Positions 26,747 to 35,594 of a stretch of 64,000 nt of DNA are shown here, in pieces. A program made the translations under genes and the position numbers. The notes beneath the pieces were generated by a model. The model saw only the letters and a list, made by a program, of their open reading frames with translations, had not been told where the DNA came from and made no database searches. The stretch is from the NCBI GenBank assembly GCA_963833885.1, contig CAWHZU010000007.1:248001-312000 (forward strand), read 5' to 3'. Positions within the stretch are counted from its first letter, which is position 1. Each line of letters opens with the position of its first letter. This DNA comes from JASHPR01 sp963833885. Its GTDB lineage: Bacteria > Actinomycetota > Actinomycetes > Streptosporangiales > Streptosporangiaceae.

Positions 26747-27895
26747 TCAGGTGCGCAGGATGGCGGGCCGGGGGACCGGCCCTGACGGGGTGCGGATGGT
26801 TAGCGACGGCCAGCCGGCGGTGTTGGAGACCGGCCGGGCGCCGCCGGGGGTGACCAGAAAGGTGTCTTCGGACTTGCCGCCGCGCACGGTCGGATTCCAG
26901 GCGAAGGCCGCGCCGGCTTGCACGGCCGATGCCGCCTCGGGGGTGCCGGGCACGACATCAAACTCGCGGGACAGGTAGCCGATCGGGCCGCCCTGCACGT
27001 GCTGGCGCCACTCGTCGGGCATGCCCAGGCCGGCGTAGGCGGCCTGGCCCGCCTCCAGGGCCTCCTGCCAGGTGCGGCCCGGGCGGGTCGCGTCGATCAT
27101 GGCGGCCTCGACCGTGCAGGCGGCCAGGTGCCGCTGCGCCAGGTCGTCGGCTGGCGGGCCAGCGGCGGCGGTCCGCGAGCAAGCGATGTTCAGGCCACCG
27201 CGCACGCCGACGATGACGGCCAGGACGTCGCTCCCGGTCACCGCGCCGGTCGGCACCGGGTGGCGGAACGCGCGGCGCCGCTGCGCGCCGCCGACCAGCA
27301 GCACCGACGGCAGGATCCGGCGCTCCTCGAGAGCCGCGGCGATCCGCGCGGCCAGCTCGCACTCCCGTTCGGTGGGCTGCCAGGTGCGCAGCGTTCCCTC
27401 GAGGGCCGCCGCGCACTCGGCGCCGAGCTCGTCCAGGCGGTCCGCTTCGCCGGAGGTGAGCGGCATGCGGAGCGCCGCGAGCTCGCCGGGCAGCGGCGTG
27501 CCGGGCGCGGCGCCCCCGGCACCGTCGCTGGCGACGCGGGTTCCGGTCCCGGCCAGGTCGGCCGCGGCGCCGGCCAGGCCGCCCGGGTGATACCAGGGCA
27601 CCGCGCACACCTCGAAGCCGAGGCCGACCGCGGCTTCCTCGGCGGCAAGCCGCGGCTCCTCGATGCTCGTGGTGATCAGGTGCGCCTCGGCGCCGGTGAT
27701 CAGCGCCCAGACCAGGCCGGGCTCCTCGTTCCTGACCACCAGATCGGTCAGGCCGGCGGTCACCCACGCGACGCCGGGCTGGCTGGTGAACAGCGCGGCG
27801 TCGTGGCCGGAGGCGGCCAGCCAGCCGCGCACCCGGTCCAGCTTGGCCGCGATCTCGGCGGGCCGTCCCGCCTGCCCGCGGTCAGCCGGCGGCAC
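26747..27895 (-). CDS. M24 (pita-bread fold) protein with degenerate metal site
   Basis: A 382-aa protein with an N-terminal creatinase-like domain (about 10-145) and a C-terminal M24 fold (about 150-370). The positions that normally supply metal ligands look altered: the first Asp pair region reads VRGGLNIACSRT, the GHGIG segment reads QGGPIGY, and the EP motif reads WNP; the final ED is kept. Loss of the metal site recalls creatinase, which uses this fold without metal. It may hydrolyse a C-N bond in a non-peptide substrate. It overlaps the upstream gene by 14 bases. Confidence 0.8.
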   Translation of the reverse strand: MPPADRGQAGRPAEIAAKLDRVRGWLAASGHDAALFTSQPGVAWVTAGLTDLVVRNEEPGLVWALITGAEAHLITTSIEEPRLAAEEAAVGLGFEVCAVPWYHPGGLAGAAADLAGTGTRVASDGAGGAAPGTPLPGELAALRMPLTSGEADRLDELGAECAAALEGTLRTWQPTERECELAARIAAALEERRILPSVLLVGGAQRRRAFRHPVPTGAVTGSDVLAVIVGVRGGLNIACSRTAAAGPPADDLAQRHLAACTVEAAMIDATRPGRTWQEALEAGQAAYAGLGMPDEWRQHVQGGPIGYLSREFDVVPGTPEAASAVQAGAAFAWNPTVRGGKSEDTFLVTPGGARPVSNTAGWPSLTIRTPSGPVPRPAILRT

Positions 27896-28850
27896 TGCTG
27901 GCTCCCGCCGTCGGCTGGCTCGGCAGGCCCAGTCCCTCCGCCCCCGGCAGCGACTGAGCCAGGCCCGGGGCCAGCCGGTTCAGCCATTCCAGGGCCACCG
28001 CGGCGCGGTGCACCTTCTCTGCGGCGATCGCGGCGGCCTGATCGACGATGTGCAGCCCGCTGGGGTACAGGCCCGGGGCGTTGCGCAGCCCGAACTTCGC
28101 GTACAGCGGGGCACCGGCGCTGACCAGGTCACCTAGCTCCTGGCCGCGGACCACGCCGCCGAGCGCGTCGGACGACTCCACGTACAGGTCGAGCGGGACC
28201 GTGACCGCCGCACGCATCTCGGCAAGCTCAGCCACGGTCACGTCGGACGGGATGTTGATGGTTGAGGCGCCGAGCCCGGCCAGCACGGTCAGCGACACCG
28301 GGTTGGACGGCGCCATGCTGGCCGAGATCTTCCAGACCAGGCCGACCGGGAGCACGCCCTGTGCCTGCGCCTCGGTCAGCGTGCGGAGCAGGCCCAGGTC
28401 CGCGACCAGGAAGCTGCGGATCCCGGCTTCGGTCGCCCGGATCACGTCCTCGACCGCGTAGCGGAGCTGGCGCATGCCGCGCACCTGGTCGCCGTGCGCC
28501 CTGCCGTCGTCGGACCGGGCGTGCGCGCCGACCCCGAACCGTTCCCGCGGCCCAACGAACAGGCATACCTCGAGGCCCGCCTCATGCCCGGCGGCCGCCA
28601 TGTCGCGCAGCTCGCTGTCCCGCAGCAGCATCGCGCCGCTGCCCTGGGAGACCCGGTTCACGGTGACGCCTTCGGTTTCGGCGGCGCGCAGCACGGCTTC
28701 GAGCACCCTCGGGCCCTCGACGCTCGGGATCTCTATCCGGAATGCCGCGCCATCGGGAAACCGGCGGAGCTGGGCGGGTGCGCCAGCCGGCCCGGGCGTG
28801 TCATCGCTCGGCACGCCCAGCGCGCCGAAGACCTGTGCGGGCCACCTCAT
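27882..28850 (-). CDS. U32-like TIM-barrel protein
   Basis: A 322-aa protein predicted as a TIM barrel, with strand-like segments SFLVADLGLLRTL, PVGLVWKISASM, ASTINIPSDVTV and PLDLYVESSDALGG, and KFGLRNAPGLYPSG near the end. This resembles peptidase U32/collagenase-like proteins, but I cannot confirm the family signature, so function is open. It is the first gene of the operon that includes the M24-like protein, permease and dehydratase, and is divergent from an IclR regulator. Confidence 0.7.
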   Translation of the reverse strand: MRWPAQVFGALGVPSDDTPGPAGAPAQLRRFPDGAAFRIEIPSVEGPRVLEAVLRAAETEGVTVNRVSQGSGAMLLRDSELRDMAAAGHEAGLEVCLFVGPRERFGVGAHARSDDGRAHGDQVRGMRQLRYAVEDVIRATEAGIRSFLVADLGLLRTLTEAQAQGVLPVGLVWKISASMAPSNPVSLTVLAGLGASTINIPSDVTVAELAEMRAAVTVPLDLYVESSDALGGVVRGQELGDLVSAGAPLYAKFGLRNAPGLYPSGLHIVDQAAAIAAEKVHRAAVALEWLNRLAPGLAQSLPGAEGLGLPSQPTAGASSAAG

Positions 28851-29104
28851 CCGATTCTGCGCCCTCCCCGGACCTGCCCGCCCAGCTGTCGTGCGCGGCT
28901 GATACGCGAGCAGCGCTGCGCATGCTTTTCGGCAGAGCCGAATTAAGTTTTCAAGATACGAATATGACAGAGGAGGTGTCCCGGTTTGTCAAGGCCGCGA
29001 GCCGGGATTAACGGTGGTTGTGGCACTATTATTGTTGCTGGCCCTCATACCGGCAGGCAAGGTGTGTTTGACGATGTCGAGGCGGGCTGAGAGAGTGTTC
29101 GGCT

Positions 29105-29998
29105 GTGACGAATAGTCATCGTGCAGAAGAAATAGATGACGCCGGCACGTCGGCCGCGTCCGTGTCGGCATCCGCGCCTGTACCTGCGCCAGCGTCGGTG
29201 CCGGACGGCAAGTACCGGCTGCAGAGCGTCGAGCGGGCGCTGGACGCGCTGGAGTTCTTCGCGCTGGCGGGTCCGGAGGGTGTGACCCTGACCGAGCTCG
29301 CCGGGCAGCTTCACATCTCCAAGAGCAGCGCGTTTGCGCTGCTGCAGACGCTCATCGGGCGGGGCTTCGCCGCCGACTCGGGCACCAGGCAGAACCGCCG
29401 CTACCGGCTCGGCATGGCACTGGCCAAGCTCGGTGACGCGGCCGAGGCGCAGGCCCCGCTGGTGAACGTGGCCACGCCGATCCTGCGGTCGCTGACCAGC
29501 GAAACCGGGCTCACCACCCGGCTCGTGGTTCCCGATGGCCCTTACGCCGTGGTCATCGCGCGCGTCGACGCGCCGGGCTCGGTGCGCTTCGCCAGCCACC
29601 TCGGCAAGCGGGAATACCCGCACTGCACCTCGGCAGGCAAGGCGCTGCTCGCGGCGCTCCCGCCGGAGCGGGCCAGGGCGCTGGCCATGGAGGCCGGGAT
29701 GCCGGCCCGGACCTCCCGCACGATCACCGACCCGGCCGCGCTGCTGCGCGACCTGGGCCTCGCTGCCGCGCGCGGCTACGCGATCGACGACGAGGAGGAC
29801 GCCGACGGCGTGTTCTGCGTGGGCGCCGCCGTGCACGACCGCGCCGGGAAGTGCGTCGCCGCGATCAGCGGCACGGGACTCAAGCTGAACCGGCCGACCT
29901 GGCGGATGGACCAGCTGGGCACGGCGATCCGGGACGCGGCCGACCGGATCACCCTCACTCTCGGCGGCACCGCGTTCGCCGGTCGGCAGGCCAGGTAG
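29105..29998 (+). CDS. IclR-family transcriptional regulator
   Basis: A 297-aa regulator: a low-complexity Ala/Ser/Pro N-terminus (about 1-35), a winged HTH (SVERALDALEFFALAGPEGV, LAGQLHISKSSAFALLQTL; about 40-105) and an IclR effector domain (KREYPHCTSAGKALLAALP, DEEDADGVFCVGAAVHD). GTG at 29105 is the assigned start. It is divergent from the four-gene catabolic operon and directly upstream of a Zn-alcohol dehydrogenase, so it probably controls both. The intervening 254 bases are AT-richer around 28935-28975 and are the expected operator site. Confidence 0.92.
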   Translation: MTNSHRAEEIDDAGTSAASVSASAPVPAPASVPDGKYRLQSVERALDALEFFALAGPEGVTLTELAGQLHISKSSAFALLQTLIGRGFAADSGTRQNRRYRLGMALAKLGDAAEAQAPLVNVATPILRSLTSETGLTTRLVVPDGPYAVVIARVDAPGSVRFASHLGKREYPHCTSAGKALLAALPPERARALAMEAGMPARTSRTITDPAALLRDLGLAAARGYAIDDEEDADGVFCVGAAVHDRAGKCVAAISGTGLKLNRPTWRMDQLGTAIRDAADRITLTLGGTAFAGRQAR

Positions 29999-30041
29999 GC
30001 CGGGGCCGCGACCCGGCACCGCACCGACCCGAAGGAGCCGC

Positions 30042-31076
30042 ATGGGCACCAGCCGCGCACTCGTCATACCCGGGCCCGGCTCGATCGGCCTGCAGGACGT
30101 CGCCGCGGCGGAGCCCGGCCCCGGCGAGGTGGCGATCAGGCCCGTGTACGTCGGGATCTGCGGCACCGACCTGGAACTGCTGGCTGGCGACGTGGATCCC
30201 GCCTACGTCCGCTACCCGCTGGTGCCCGGGCACGAATGGTCCGGCGTCGTGGAAGCCGTGGGGCCGGGAGTCACGGGTCTTGAACCGGGCCGCCGCGTGA
30301 TCGCGGAGGGCGTGATCCCGTGCGGCCACTGCGCGCACTGCGCCCGGGGCGAGACCAACCTGTGCGAGACCTATGACGAGCTCGGCTTCACCCGGCCCGG
30401 CGCCGCGGCCGATCAGGTGATCGTCCCGGCCAAGGTGGTGCACGCGCTCAGCGACTCGGCGAGCATGCTCGAGGCGGCGCTTGCCGAGCCGGCGGCGGTG
30501 GCCTGGCGCGGGATCACCCGTGACCCGCCGCTGCCCGGCGCCCGCGTGGCCGTGGTCGGCGACGGCACCGTGGCGCTGATCGCCGCGCACCTGGCCGGGC
30601 TGTTCTCGCCCGCCGAGGTCGTGGTGCACGGGCTGCGTCCCGGGCAGGCCGCGCTGGCCGCCGAGCTCGGCGCCACCGCTTTTGAGGCGTCCGGAGCCGA
30701 TCCGGCCGCGACGGCCCGTTCAGGCCGGTTCGACCTGGTCATCGAAGCTGCGGGAACGGCCGCGGCGGTGGAATCCGCGATCGCGCTGGCCCGGCGAGGC
30801 GGGCGGGTGATCCTGCTCGGCCTGGCCGGCAACGGCGTGACCGCCCGCTTCCCCGTGGACGACGTGGTCAACAACGACCTGCGGATCAGCGCCAGCTTCG
30901 CGTACACCTCCGCCGCCTGGGCCGAGGTGGCCGGCCTGCTCAGCTCGGGCCAGATCCGGCTCGGCCCGCTGATCACGCACCGCTTTCCGCTGCACCGGTT
31001 CGAGGACGCCTACCAGGCGCTGCGGGAGAGCGACGGCCCCCGCGGCAAGGTGATCCTCGACGTGACCCCGGGCTAA
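30042..31076 (+). CDS. Zinc-dependent medium-chain alcohol dehydrogenase
   Basis: A 344-aa MDR enzyme. It has the catalytic zinc region GICGTDLE and GHEWSGVVEAVGPGV, the four structural-zinc cysteines in CGHCAHCARGETNLC (about residues 92-106), and a Rossmann nucleotide-binding domain (VAVVGDGTVALIAAHL). It resembles threonine or polyol (sorbitol-type) dehydrogenases. AAGGAG lies upstream of the ATG at 30042, which is 43 bases after the IclR gene. It probably acts in the neighbouring catabolic pathway. Confidence 0.92.
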   Translation: MGTSRALVIPGPGSIGLQDVAAAEPGPGEVAIRPVYVGICGTDLELLAGDVDPAYVRYPLVPGHEWSGVVEAVGPGVTGLEPGRRVIAEGVIPCGHCAHCARGETNLCETYDELGFTRPGAAADQVIVPAKVVHALSDSASMLEAALAEPAAVAWRGITRDPPLPGARVAVVGDGTVALIAAHLAGLFSPAEVVVHGLRPGQAALAAELGATAFEASGADPAATARSGRFDLVIEAAGTAAAVESAIALARRGGRVILLGLAGNGVTARFPVDDVVNNDLRISASFAYTSAAWAEVAGLLSSGQIRLGPLITHRFPLHRFEDAYQALRESDGPRGKVILDVTPG

Positions 31077-31089
31077 ATGCGGTTGCGCG

Positions 31090-31716
31090 GTGGCGGTCGG
31101 CCGGGGAACGATCCGTGGGGTGAGGCCGGGGCTGGAGACCGAGCGCCTGGTACTGCGGCGGTTCACGCCCGCCGACGTCGGCAACCTGCTGGCGCTCGAC
31201 GGCGACCCGGAGGTCATGCGGTACCTGGAGCCCAGGGTCAAGACACGGGCGCAGATCGAGGCCGAGGTGCTGCCGCTGTTCCTCGGCCGCTACCAGCGGT
31301 GCCCGGACTTCGGGCGCTGGGCGGCCGACGCCCGTGACAGCGGGGACTTCGTTGGGTGGTTCGGCCTTCGGCCGGTCCAGCCGAGCGACGCCGCGATCGT
31401 CGGCTGGCCCGACGCGCCGCCCGGCGGCGGCGTCGCGGAGCTCGGCTACCGGCTGCGGCGCAGCGCCTGGGGACGGGGCTACGCGACCGAGGGAGCGCGG
31501 GCGCTGGTGCGCCGGGCGTTCACCGAGCTTGGCGTCCGCGAGGTCGTCGCCACCACGATGACCGTCAACACGAGGTCCCGGGCCGTGCTGCAGCGGGCCG
31601 GGCTCCGGTATGCCCGCACCGTGTACCTGACCTGGGCGGAGCCGCTGGACGGCAACGAGCAGGGCGACGTCGAGTACCGGCTGCGCCGCGAGGACTGGGC
31701 CGCGCGAACGCCCTAG
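31090..31716 (+). CDS. GNAT-family N-acetyltransferase
   Basis: A 208-aa acetyltransferase of the RimJ/RimL-like Acetyltransf_3 group: LETERLVLRRFTPAD near the start, ELGYRLRRSAWGRGYATEG carrying the acetyl-CoA pyrophosphate loop (RGYATEG), and NTRSRAVLQRAGLRYA near the end. GTG at 31090 lies 13 bases after the dehydrogenase. Its TAG shares bases with the stop of the convergent gene (CTAG at 31713-31716). Acceptor unknown. Confidence 0.9.
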   Translation: MAVGRGTIRGVRPGLETERLVLRRFTPADVGNLLALDGDPEVMRYLEPRVKTRAQIEAEVLPLFLGRYQRCPDFGRWAADARDSGDFVGWFGLRPVQPSDAAIVGWPDAPPGGGVAELGYRLRRSAWGRGYATEGARALVRRAFTELGVREVVATTMTVNTRSRAVLQRAGLRYARTVYLTWAEPLDGNEQGDVEYRLRREDWAARTP

Positions 31717-32027
31717 CCGAGCGCGGCGAACATGGACTGGATGGCGGTGACCGCCTCGTCGCCGTCCCCGCTGATCTCGAGGGTGATCTCGCTGCCGTCC
31801 GCGCGGACCGACCAGGTCGCGAACGCGCAGCAGTCGCGTTCCAGCGCGGCCAGCGCCTCCAGCTCGTCAGCTACGCCGGGACCCGCGCCGAAAACGAGGA
31901 GCAGGCCGCGCGGCGTTGGCGACACCCGCGCCAGCGCGCGGCCAGCCAGGGCGCGCCAGCGATCGGCGCGCCCCGCCAGGTCGGCCTGGCCGAGCGAGCA
32001 CGCCACCGGCGGAGGTTCGTTTTCCAT
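31713..32027 (-). CDS. Small conserved hypothetical protein
   Basis: A 104-aa protein with ACSLGQADLAGRADRW near the N-terminus and LAALERDCCAFATWSV in the second half, followed by a predicted beta-strand pair and a helix. The vicinal Cys pair (CC) is notable. Small proteins of this sort often accompany mercury- or redox-related regulators, but none is adjacent here. It lies seven bases downstream of the FUSC gene on the same strand, suggesting co-transcription. Confidence 0.7.
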   Translation of the reverse strand: MENEPPPVACSLGQADLAGRADRWRALAGRALARVSPTPRGLLLVFGAGPGVADELEALAALERDCCAFATWSVRADGSEITLEISGDGDEAVTAIQSMFAALG

Positions 32028-32034
32028 CTCCGCA

Positions 32035-34080
32035 TCAGGATACGGGCGCGGCGTCCTCGGGTTCGGGCGCCCGGCCTCTGGGACTGGCCAGAACGCCGAG
32101 TACCGCCCGGACTGCCTCCGTCACCGGCTGGACTGGTTCGTCGGGCGGCAGTTCCGGCAGGCCCGACGGCGCGACGCCGGCCTCCACGGCGGTTGCGAGC
32201 CGGTCGAGTGCGGCCGCGAGCTGGGCTACCGCGCGGGGGGAGGGAGCGGGGGCCCCGTGCTCGATCGCCACCGCGGTGGCGGTCACCGCGTCCATCACCT
32301 CGTCGAGCCCGACCACCGCGGGCCACCAGGCGGTCGCCTGGCGGCTGATGGCCGGCGGCTCGGACATCGTCCGCTCGAACTCGCCGCGCAGGTCGGAGAG
32401 CGCCCGCCGGGCCTGGCGCCGCAGCCGGGTCCGGTCCGGCAGCGGGCCGGGGCCCGCCACGCGCGCGCCCGCGCCGGCACCGGACGCCTCCGGGCGGTTG
32501 ACAGGCTGGCTGACCAGTGCCTGCTGCAGATACCGGCTCACGTCCCTGATCGCTTCGGCGAACTTGCCCGGCAGGTGCGCCTGCCAGCTTCCCGGCCACG
32601 CGGCGTAGCCGATCAGCAGCACGATCGCACAGCCGATCAGCGTGTCGATCAGCCGGTCCTCCGCCAGCCGCCAGCCGCCCGGAGCGAGCAGGTCGATCAG
32701 CACCACCACCAGCGGCGTCAGGAACGTCGCCTGCAGGCCGAAGTTCCGGCTCCGCCCGTACGGCAGCAGCGCCGCGAGCAGCCCGACCGGGAGCAGCAGC
32801 CACGGCCCGTAGGGCACCCCCGCGATGATCACCGCGCCCAGCACGGCGCCGACGACCGTGCCGATGCCGCGCTGTACCGCCCGCACGAAGACCGAGCCGA
32901 AGTCCGGCTTGAGCACGATGGCGACCGTCAGCACCACCCAGTAGGACCGCTGCAGCGGCAGCACCTCGCTCACCACGCCCGCCACGCCGATGCACACCAT
33001 CAGCCGCACCGCAAACCTGGCGGTGAGCGGGCTGGTCAGCCGGTCGGCCAGCGCGCCGAGCCGGTCGGCCAGCCGCTGCTTCGGCACCGGCTGCGGCGTC
33101 GGCGGAGCCCATTTCCGCGACGTCACGCACGCCAGCCCGTCCAGGCTGTCGCGCAGCGCGACCATCCCGGGGCTCTCGCCCGGCACCGGCGGCAGCGCGG
33201 GTGGCGCCCCGCCCGCGGCGATCGCGTCGGCGGCGCCGTCGATCGCGTCGGCGACCGCGGGCGGCGGCCGGTTCCCCTCCAGGCCGAGCGCCGACACCGC
33301 CTCCGCGAGCAGGTTGGCCTGGTTGAGCAGGGCCACCAGGCGCCGCATCTTCTCGTTGCGGCCGCCCGCCGTCGCCCGGGCCGTAAGCACGGTGTCGTAG
33401 GCGGTGTTCATCGCCGCGGTTCCGGCCCGCCGCGCCTCGGTGAAGCCGGAGGTGCCGATCGCGCGCAGCTGCGCGGCCAGCGCGTGGTAGACCGCGGCGA
33501 CGCTTCGCTGCTCGGCGGCGCGCGGGGAGATCAGCCACCCGGGCACCGTGAGGATGAGCGCCCACACCGTGCCGAGCACGAATCCAAGCGCCGTGTGCCA
33601 CCAGGGCCGCAGCGCGCCGAGCGCGCCGAGGCCGAGGGAGCTGTAGACAAGCAGCTGCAGACCGGTCACCGAGCCGATGTCGCTTATCGCGCTGAGCAGG
33701 GCCGAGGTTCCGGCCACCACGATGAGAGCGACCACGGCGATCCAGCCGTGGCCGTGAATGAGCGAGCCGATCGTGAGGCCCGCCGCGCCGCCGAATACCG
33801 CGGCCGAGCCCACGCGCCGGAGCCGGGTGGGGTACGCGCCGCCGTTGTCCACGACGATGCCGAGCAGCCCGCCCATGGCGGTCAGCAGCCCGAGCACCCG
33901 CTGGCCGGACGCGATCCCGGCCGCCATCGGCACGCAGATTGCGATCCCGGCGCGCAGCATCTCCGCCCACGGGACCGGGGCCGGCCGCGGCCGCACCGCG
34001 GTCACCAGCCACGGCGGCACGATGTCGGTCAGCCAGCCGGCCACGGCCGGCGTACGCAGCCGAGCGGCGTGCTGCCACAT
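32035..34080 (-). CDS. FUSC-family (aromatic acid exporter-like) membrane protein
   Basis: A 681-aa protein with two clusters of membrane helices (about residues 40-190 and 375-530) separated by a long cytoplasmic helical region, plus a helical C-terminal tail. The second cluster carries SYWVVLTVAIVLKPDFGSVFVRAVQRGIGT, the typical FUSC signature of YccS/YhfK and aromatic-acid exporters. The ATG at 34080 is chosen because the longer open frame upstream runs antisense-like through the VOC gene region. Substrate unknown. Confidence 0.88.
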   Translation of the reverse strand: MWQHAARLRTPAVAGWLTDIVPPWLVTAVRPRPAPVPWAEMLRAGIAICVPMAAGIASGQRVLGLLTAMGGLLGIVVDNGGAYPTRLRRVGSAAVFGGAAGLTIGSLIHGHGWIAVVALIVVAGTSALLSAISDIGSVTGLQLLVYSSLGLGALGALRPWWHTALGFVLGTVWALILTVPGWLISPRAAEQRSVAAVYHALAAQLRAIGTSGFTEARRAGTAAMNTAYDTVLTARATAGGRNEKMRRLVALLNQANLLAEAVSALGLEGNRPPPAVADAIDGAADAIAAGGAPPALPPVPGESPGMVALRDSLDGLACVTSRKWAPPTPQPVPKQRLADRLGALADRLTSPLTARFAVRLMVCIGVAGVVSEVLPLQRSYWVVLTVAIVLKPDFGSVFVRAVQRGIGTVVGAVLGAVIIAGVPYGPWLLLPVGLLAALLPYGRSRNFGLQATFLTPLVVVLIDLLAPGGWRLAEDRLIDTLIGCAIVLLIGYAAWPGSWQAHLPGKFAEAIRDVSRYLQQALVSQPVNRPEASGAGAGARVAGPGPLPDRTRLRRQARRALSDLRGEFERTMSEPPAISRQATAWWPAVVGLDEVMDAVTATAVAIEHGAPAPSPRAVAQLAAALDRLATAVEAGVAPSGLPELPPDEPVQPVTEAVRAVLGVLASPRGRAPEPEDAAPVS

Positions 34081-34178
34081 TCCAGTCCCGACCCCTTCCC
34101 CGGCAAGCCGATTCTCCCAGAGGGCGGCCGGCCGCCGTAGGCAGCCACGAGGGGAAGGGGCCAGCCGGGAAGGGCGGG

Positions 34179-34658
34179 TCAGCCGCCCGCGTAGGCCCGC
34201 TGCAGCGCGGCGATGTCGAACTTCTTCATCGTGAACATGGCCTCGGTGACCCGGCGTACCTTCTGCGGGTCGGGGTCGGTGACCATGTCCAGGAACACGG
34301 TGGGGACGATCTGCCAGGACAGCCCGAACTTGTCCACCAGCCAGCCGCACGCGACTTCCGCGCCGCCCTCGGTGAGCCTGCTCCAGTAGTAGTCCACCTC
34401 GGCCTGGTCCTGGCACGGGACCATGACCGAGACCGCCGCGTTGAACTTGTACTGCGGCCCGCCGTTCAGCGCAACGAACTTCTGCCCGTTGAGCTCGAAC
34501 TCGACAGTCTGGACCGACCCGGCGGGCCCCGGCCCCGCCTCGGTGTAGCGGGATACCCGCCCGATCTTGCTGCCGGAGAAGATGCTGGCGTAGTAGTTCG
34601 CCGCGGCCTCGCCTTCGGTGTCGAACCACAGGCAGGTGATGAACGCCTTGTCGGTCAT
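34179..34658 (-). CDS. VOC-family protein, PhnB-like
   Basis: A 159-aa glyoxalase/VOC-fold protein of the PhnB/3-demethylubiquinone-methyltransferase-like group: ITCLWFDTEGEAAANYYASIF at the start, FVALNGGPQYKFN, and CGWLVDKFGLSWQIVP in the second half. Such proteins are widespread and mostly uncharacterised. A GAGGAAAC ribosome-binding stretch precedes the ATG. It lies 98 bases upstream of the FUSC gene on the same strand. Confidence 0.88.
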   Translation of the reverse strand: MTDKAFITCLWFDTEGEAAANYYASIFSGSKIGRVSRYTEAGPGPAGSVQTVEFELNGQKFVALNGGPQYKFNAAVSVMVPCQDQAEVDYYWSRLTEGGAEVACGWLVDKFGLSWQIVPTVFLDMVTDPDPQKVRRVTEAMFTMKKFDIAALQRAYAGG

Positions 34659-34762
34659 TGTTTCCTCCTCGGCTCTCTTCGTCTGGGTACTGACCGGTCT
34701 CGTGCCGGGTACTCATCGGCCGGCGCGGCGTAGAGTCTGCCGGGCCTGACGGGAGGTGCGCC

Positions 34763-35578
34763 GTGACTCAAGGCCCGGCGGGAACCCACACCGCGATCGT
34801 GACCGGCGCAAACCACGGCATCGGCGCAGCCACCGCGGTGGCGCTAGCCCGGCGCGGGTGCGCCGTGCTGTGCAGCTACCTGCGGGTCGAGGATCCCGAT
34901 GATCCCGGCACACCCCGAGCCTACGGCGAGCACCGGCGGACGGACGCCGGGCCCGTGGTCGCCAGGATCCAGCAGGACGGCGGGCGCGCCGTGGCGATGG
35001 AGGCCGACCTGTCCGACCCGGCGGTCCCGGCCGCCCTGTTCGACGCCGCCGAGGCGCAGCTCGGGCCGGTGGACATCCTGGTCAACAACGCCACCGGCTG
35101 GGTCGCCGACACGTTCGCCGCCGCAGACAGCGACCGGCTCGGCCGGTCGCTTCGGCCGGTGAGCGCGGCGACCTGGCGGCAGCAGTTCACCGTCGATGCC
35201 ATGGCCCCGGCGCTGCTGATCCAGGAGTTCGCGCGGCGGCACATCGCGCGCGGCGCGGAGTGGGGCCGGATCATCGGGCTCACCTCCGGCGGCGGCCTCG
35301 GCTTCCCCGAAGAGGTCTCCTACGGCGCGGCCAAGGCCGCCCAGGAGAACTACACGATGTCGGCCGCGCTGGAGCTGGCCAGATACGGGATCACCGCGAA
35401 CATGGTGCACCCGCCGGTTACCGACACCGGCTGGGTCACCGACAGCGTCCGCGAGACGGTCGCGTCGACCCTCACGCTGATCCACGTCGCGGAGCCAGCG
35501 CAGGTGGCCGACGTCATCGCCTACCTGGCCTCGGACGCGGCCGCGCTGATCACGGCCAATATCATCACGCTGCGCTGA
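34763..35578 (+). CDS. Short-chain dehydrogenase/reductase (SDR)
   Basis: A 271-aa SDR with the cofactor motif TGANHGIGAATA (TGxxxGIG, about residues 13-24), NNAT in place of NNAG, and the catalytic SYGAAKAA (YxxxK, about 193-197). An insertion of about 25 residues follows the first Rossmann strands (GEHRRTDAGPV). GTG at 34763 is preceded by GGGAGG. Divergent from the VOC gene and followed closely by the uridine kinase-like gene. Substrate unknown. Confidence 0.9.
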   Translation: MTQGPAGTHTAIVTGANHGIGAATAVALARRGCAVLCSYLRVEDPDDPGTPRAYGEHRRTDAGPVVARIQQDGGRAVAMEADLSDPAVPAALFDAAEAQLGPVDILVNNATGWVADTFAAADSDRLGRSLRPVSAATWRQQFTVDAMAPALLIQEFARRHIARGAEWGRIIGLTSGGGLGFPEEVSYGAAKAAQENYTMSAALELARYGITANMVHPPVTDTGWVTDSVRETVASTLTLIHVAEPAQVADVIAYLASDAAALITANIITLR

Positions 35579-35594
35579 CCGTCCCGCTCCTACG

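Noticed and set aside
28935..28975. A specific IclR operator palindrome in the AT-rich patch
   Set aside because: Several short inverted matches exist but none is convincing by eye; not reported as a site.
31732..34140. Long open frames antisense to and in the alternative frame of the FUSC gene
   Set aside because: FUSC signature motifs and hydrophobic segments are in the 32035-34080 minus-strand frame; the others lack any family-like pattern.
34081..34716. Longer N-terminal extension of the FUSC protein
   Set aside because: It overlaps the well-supported VOC gene on the same strand in another frame and has no domain.
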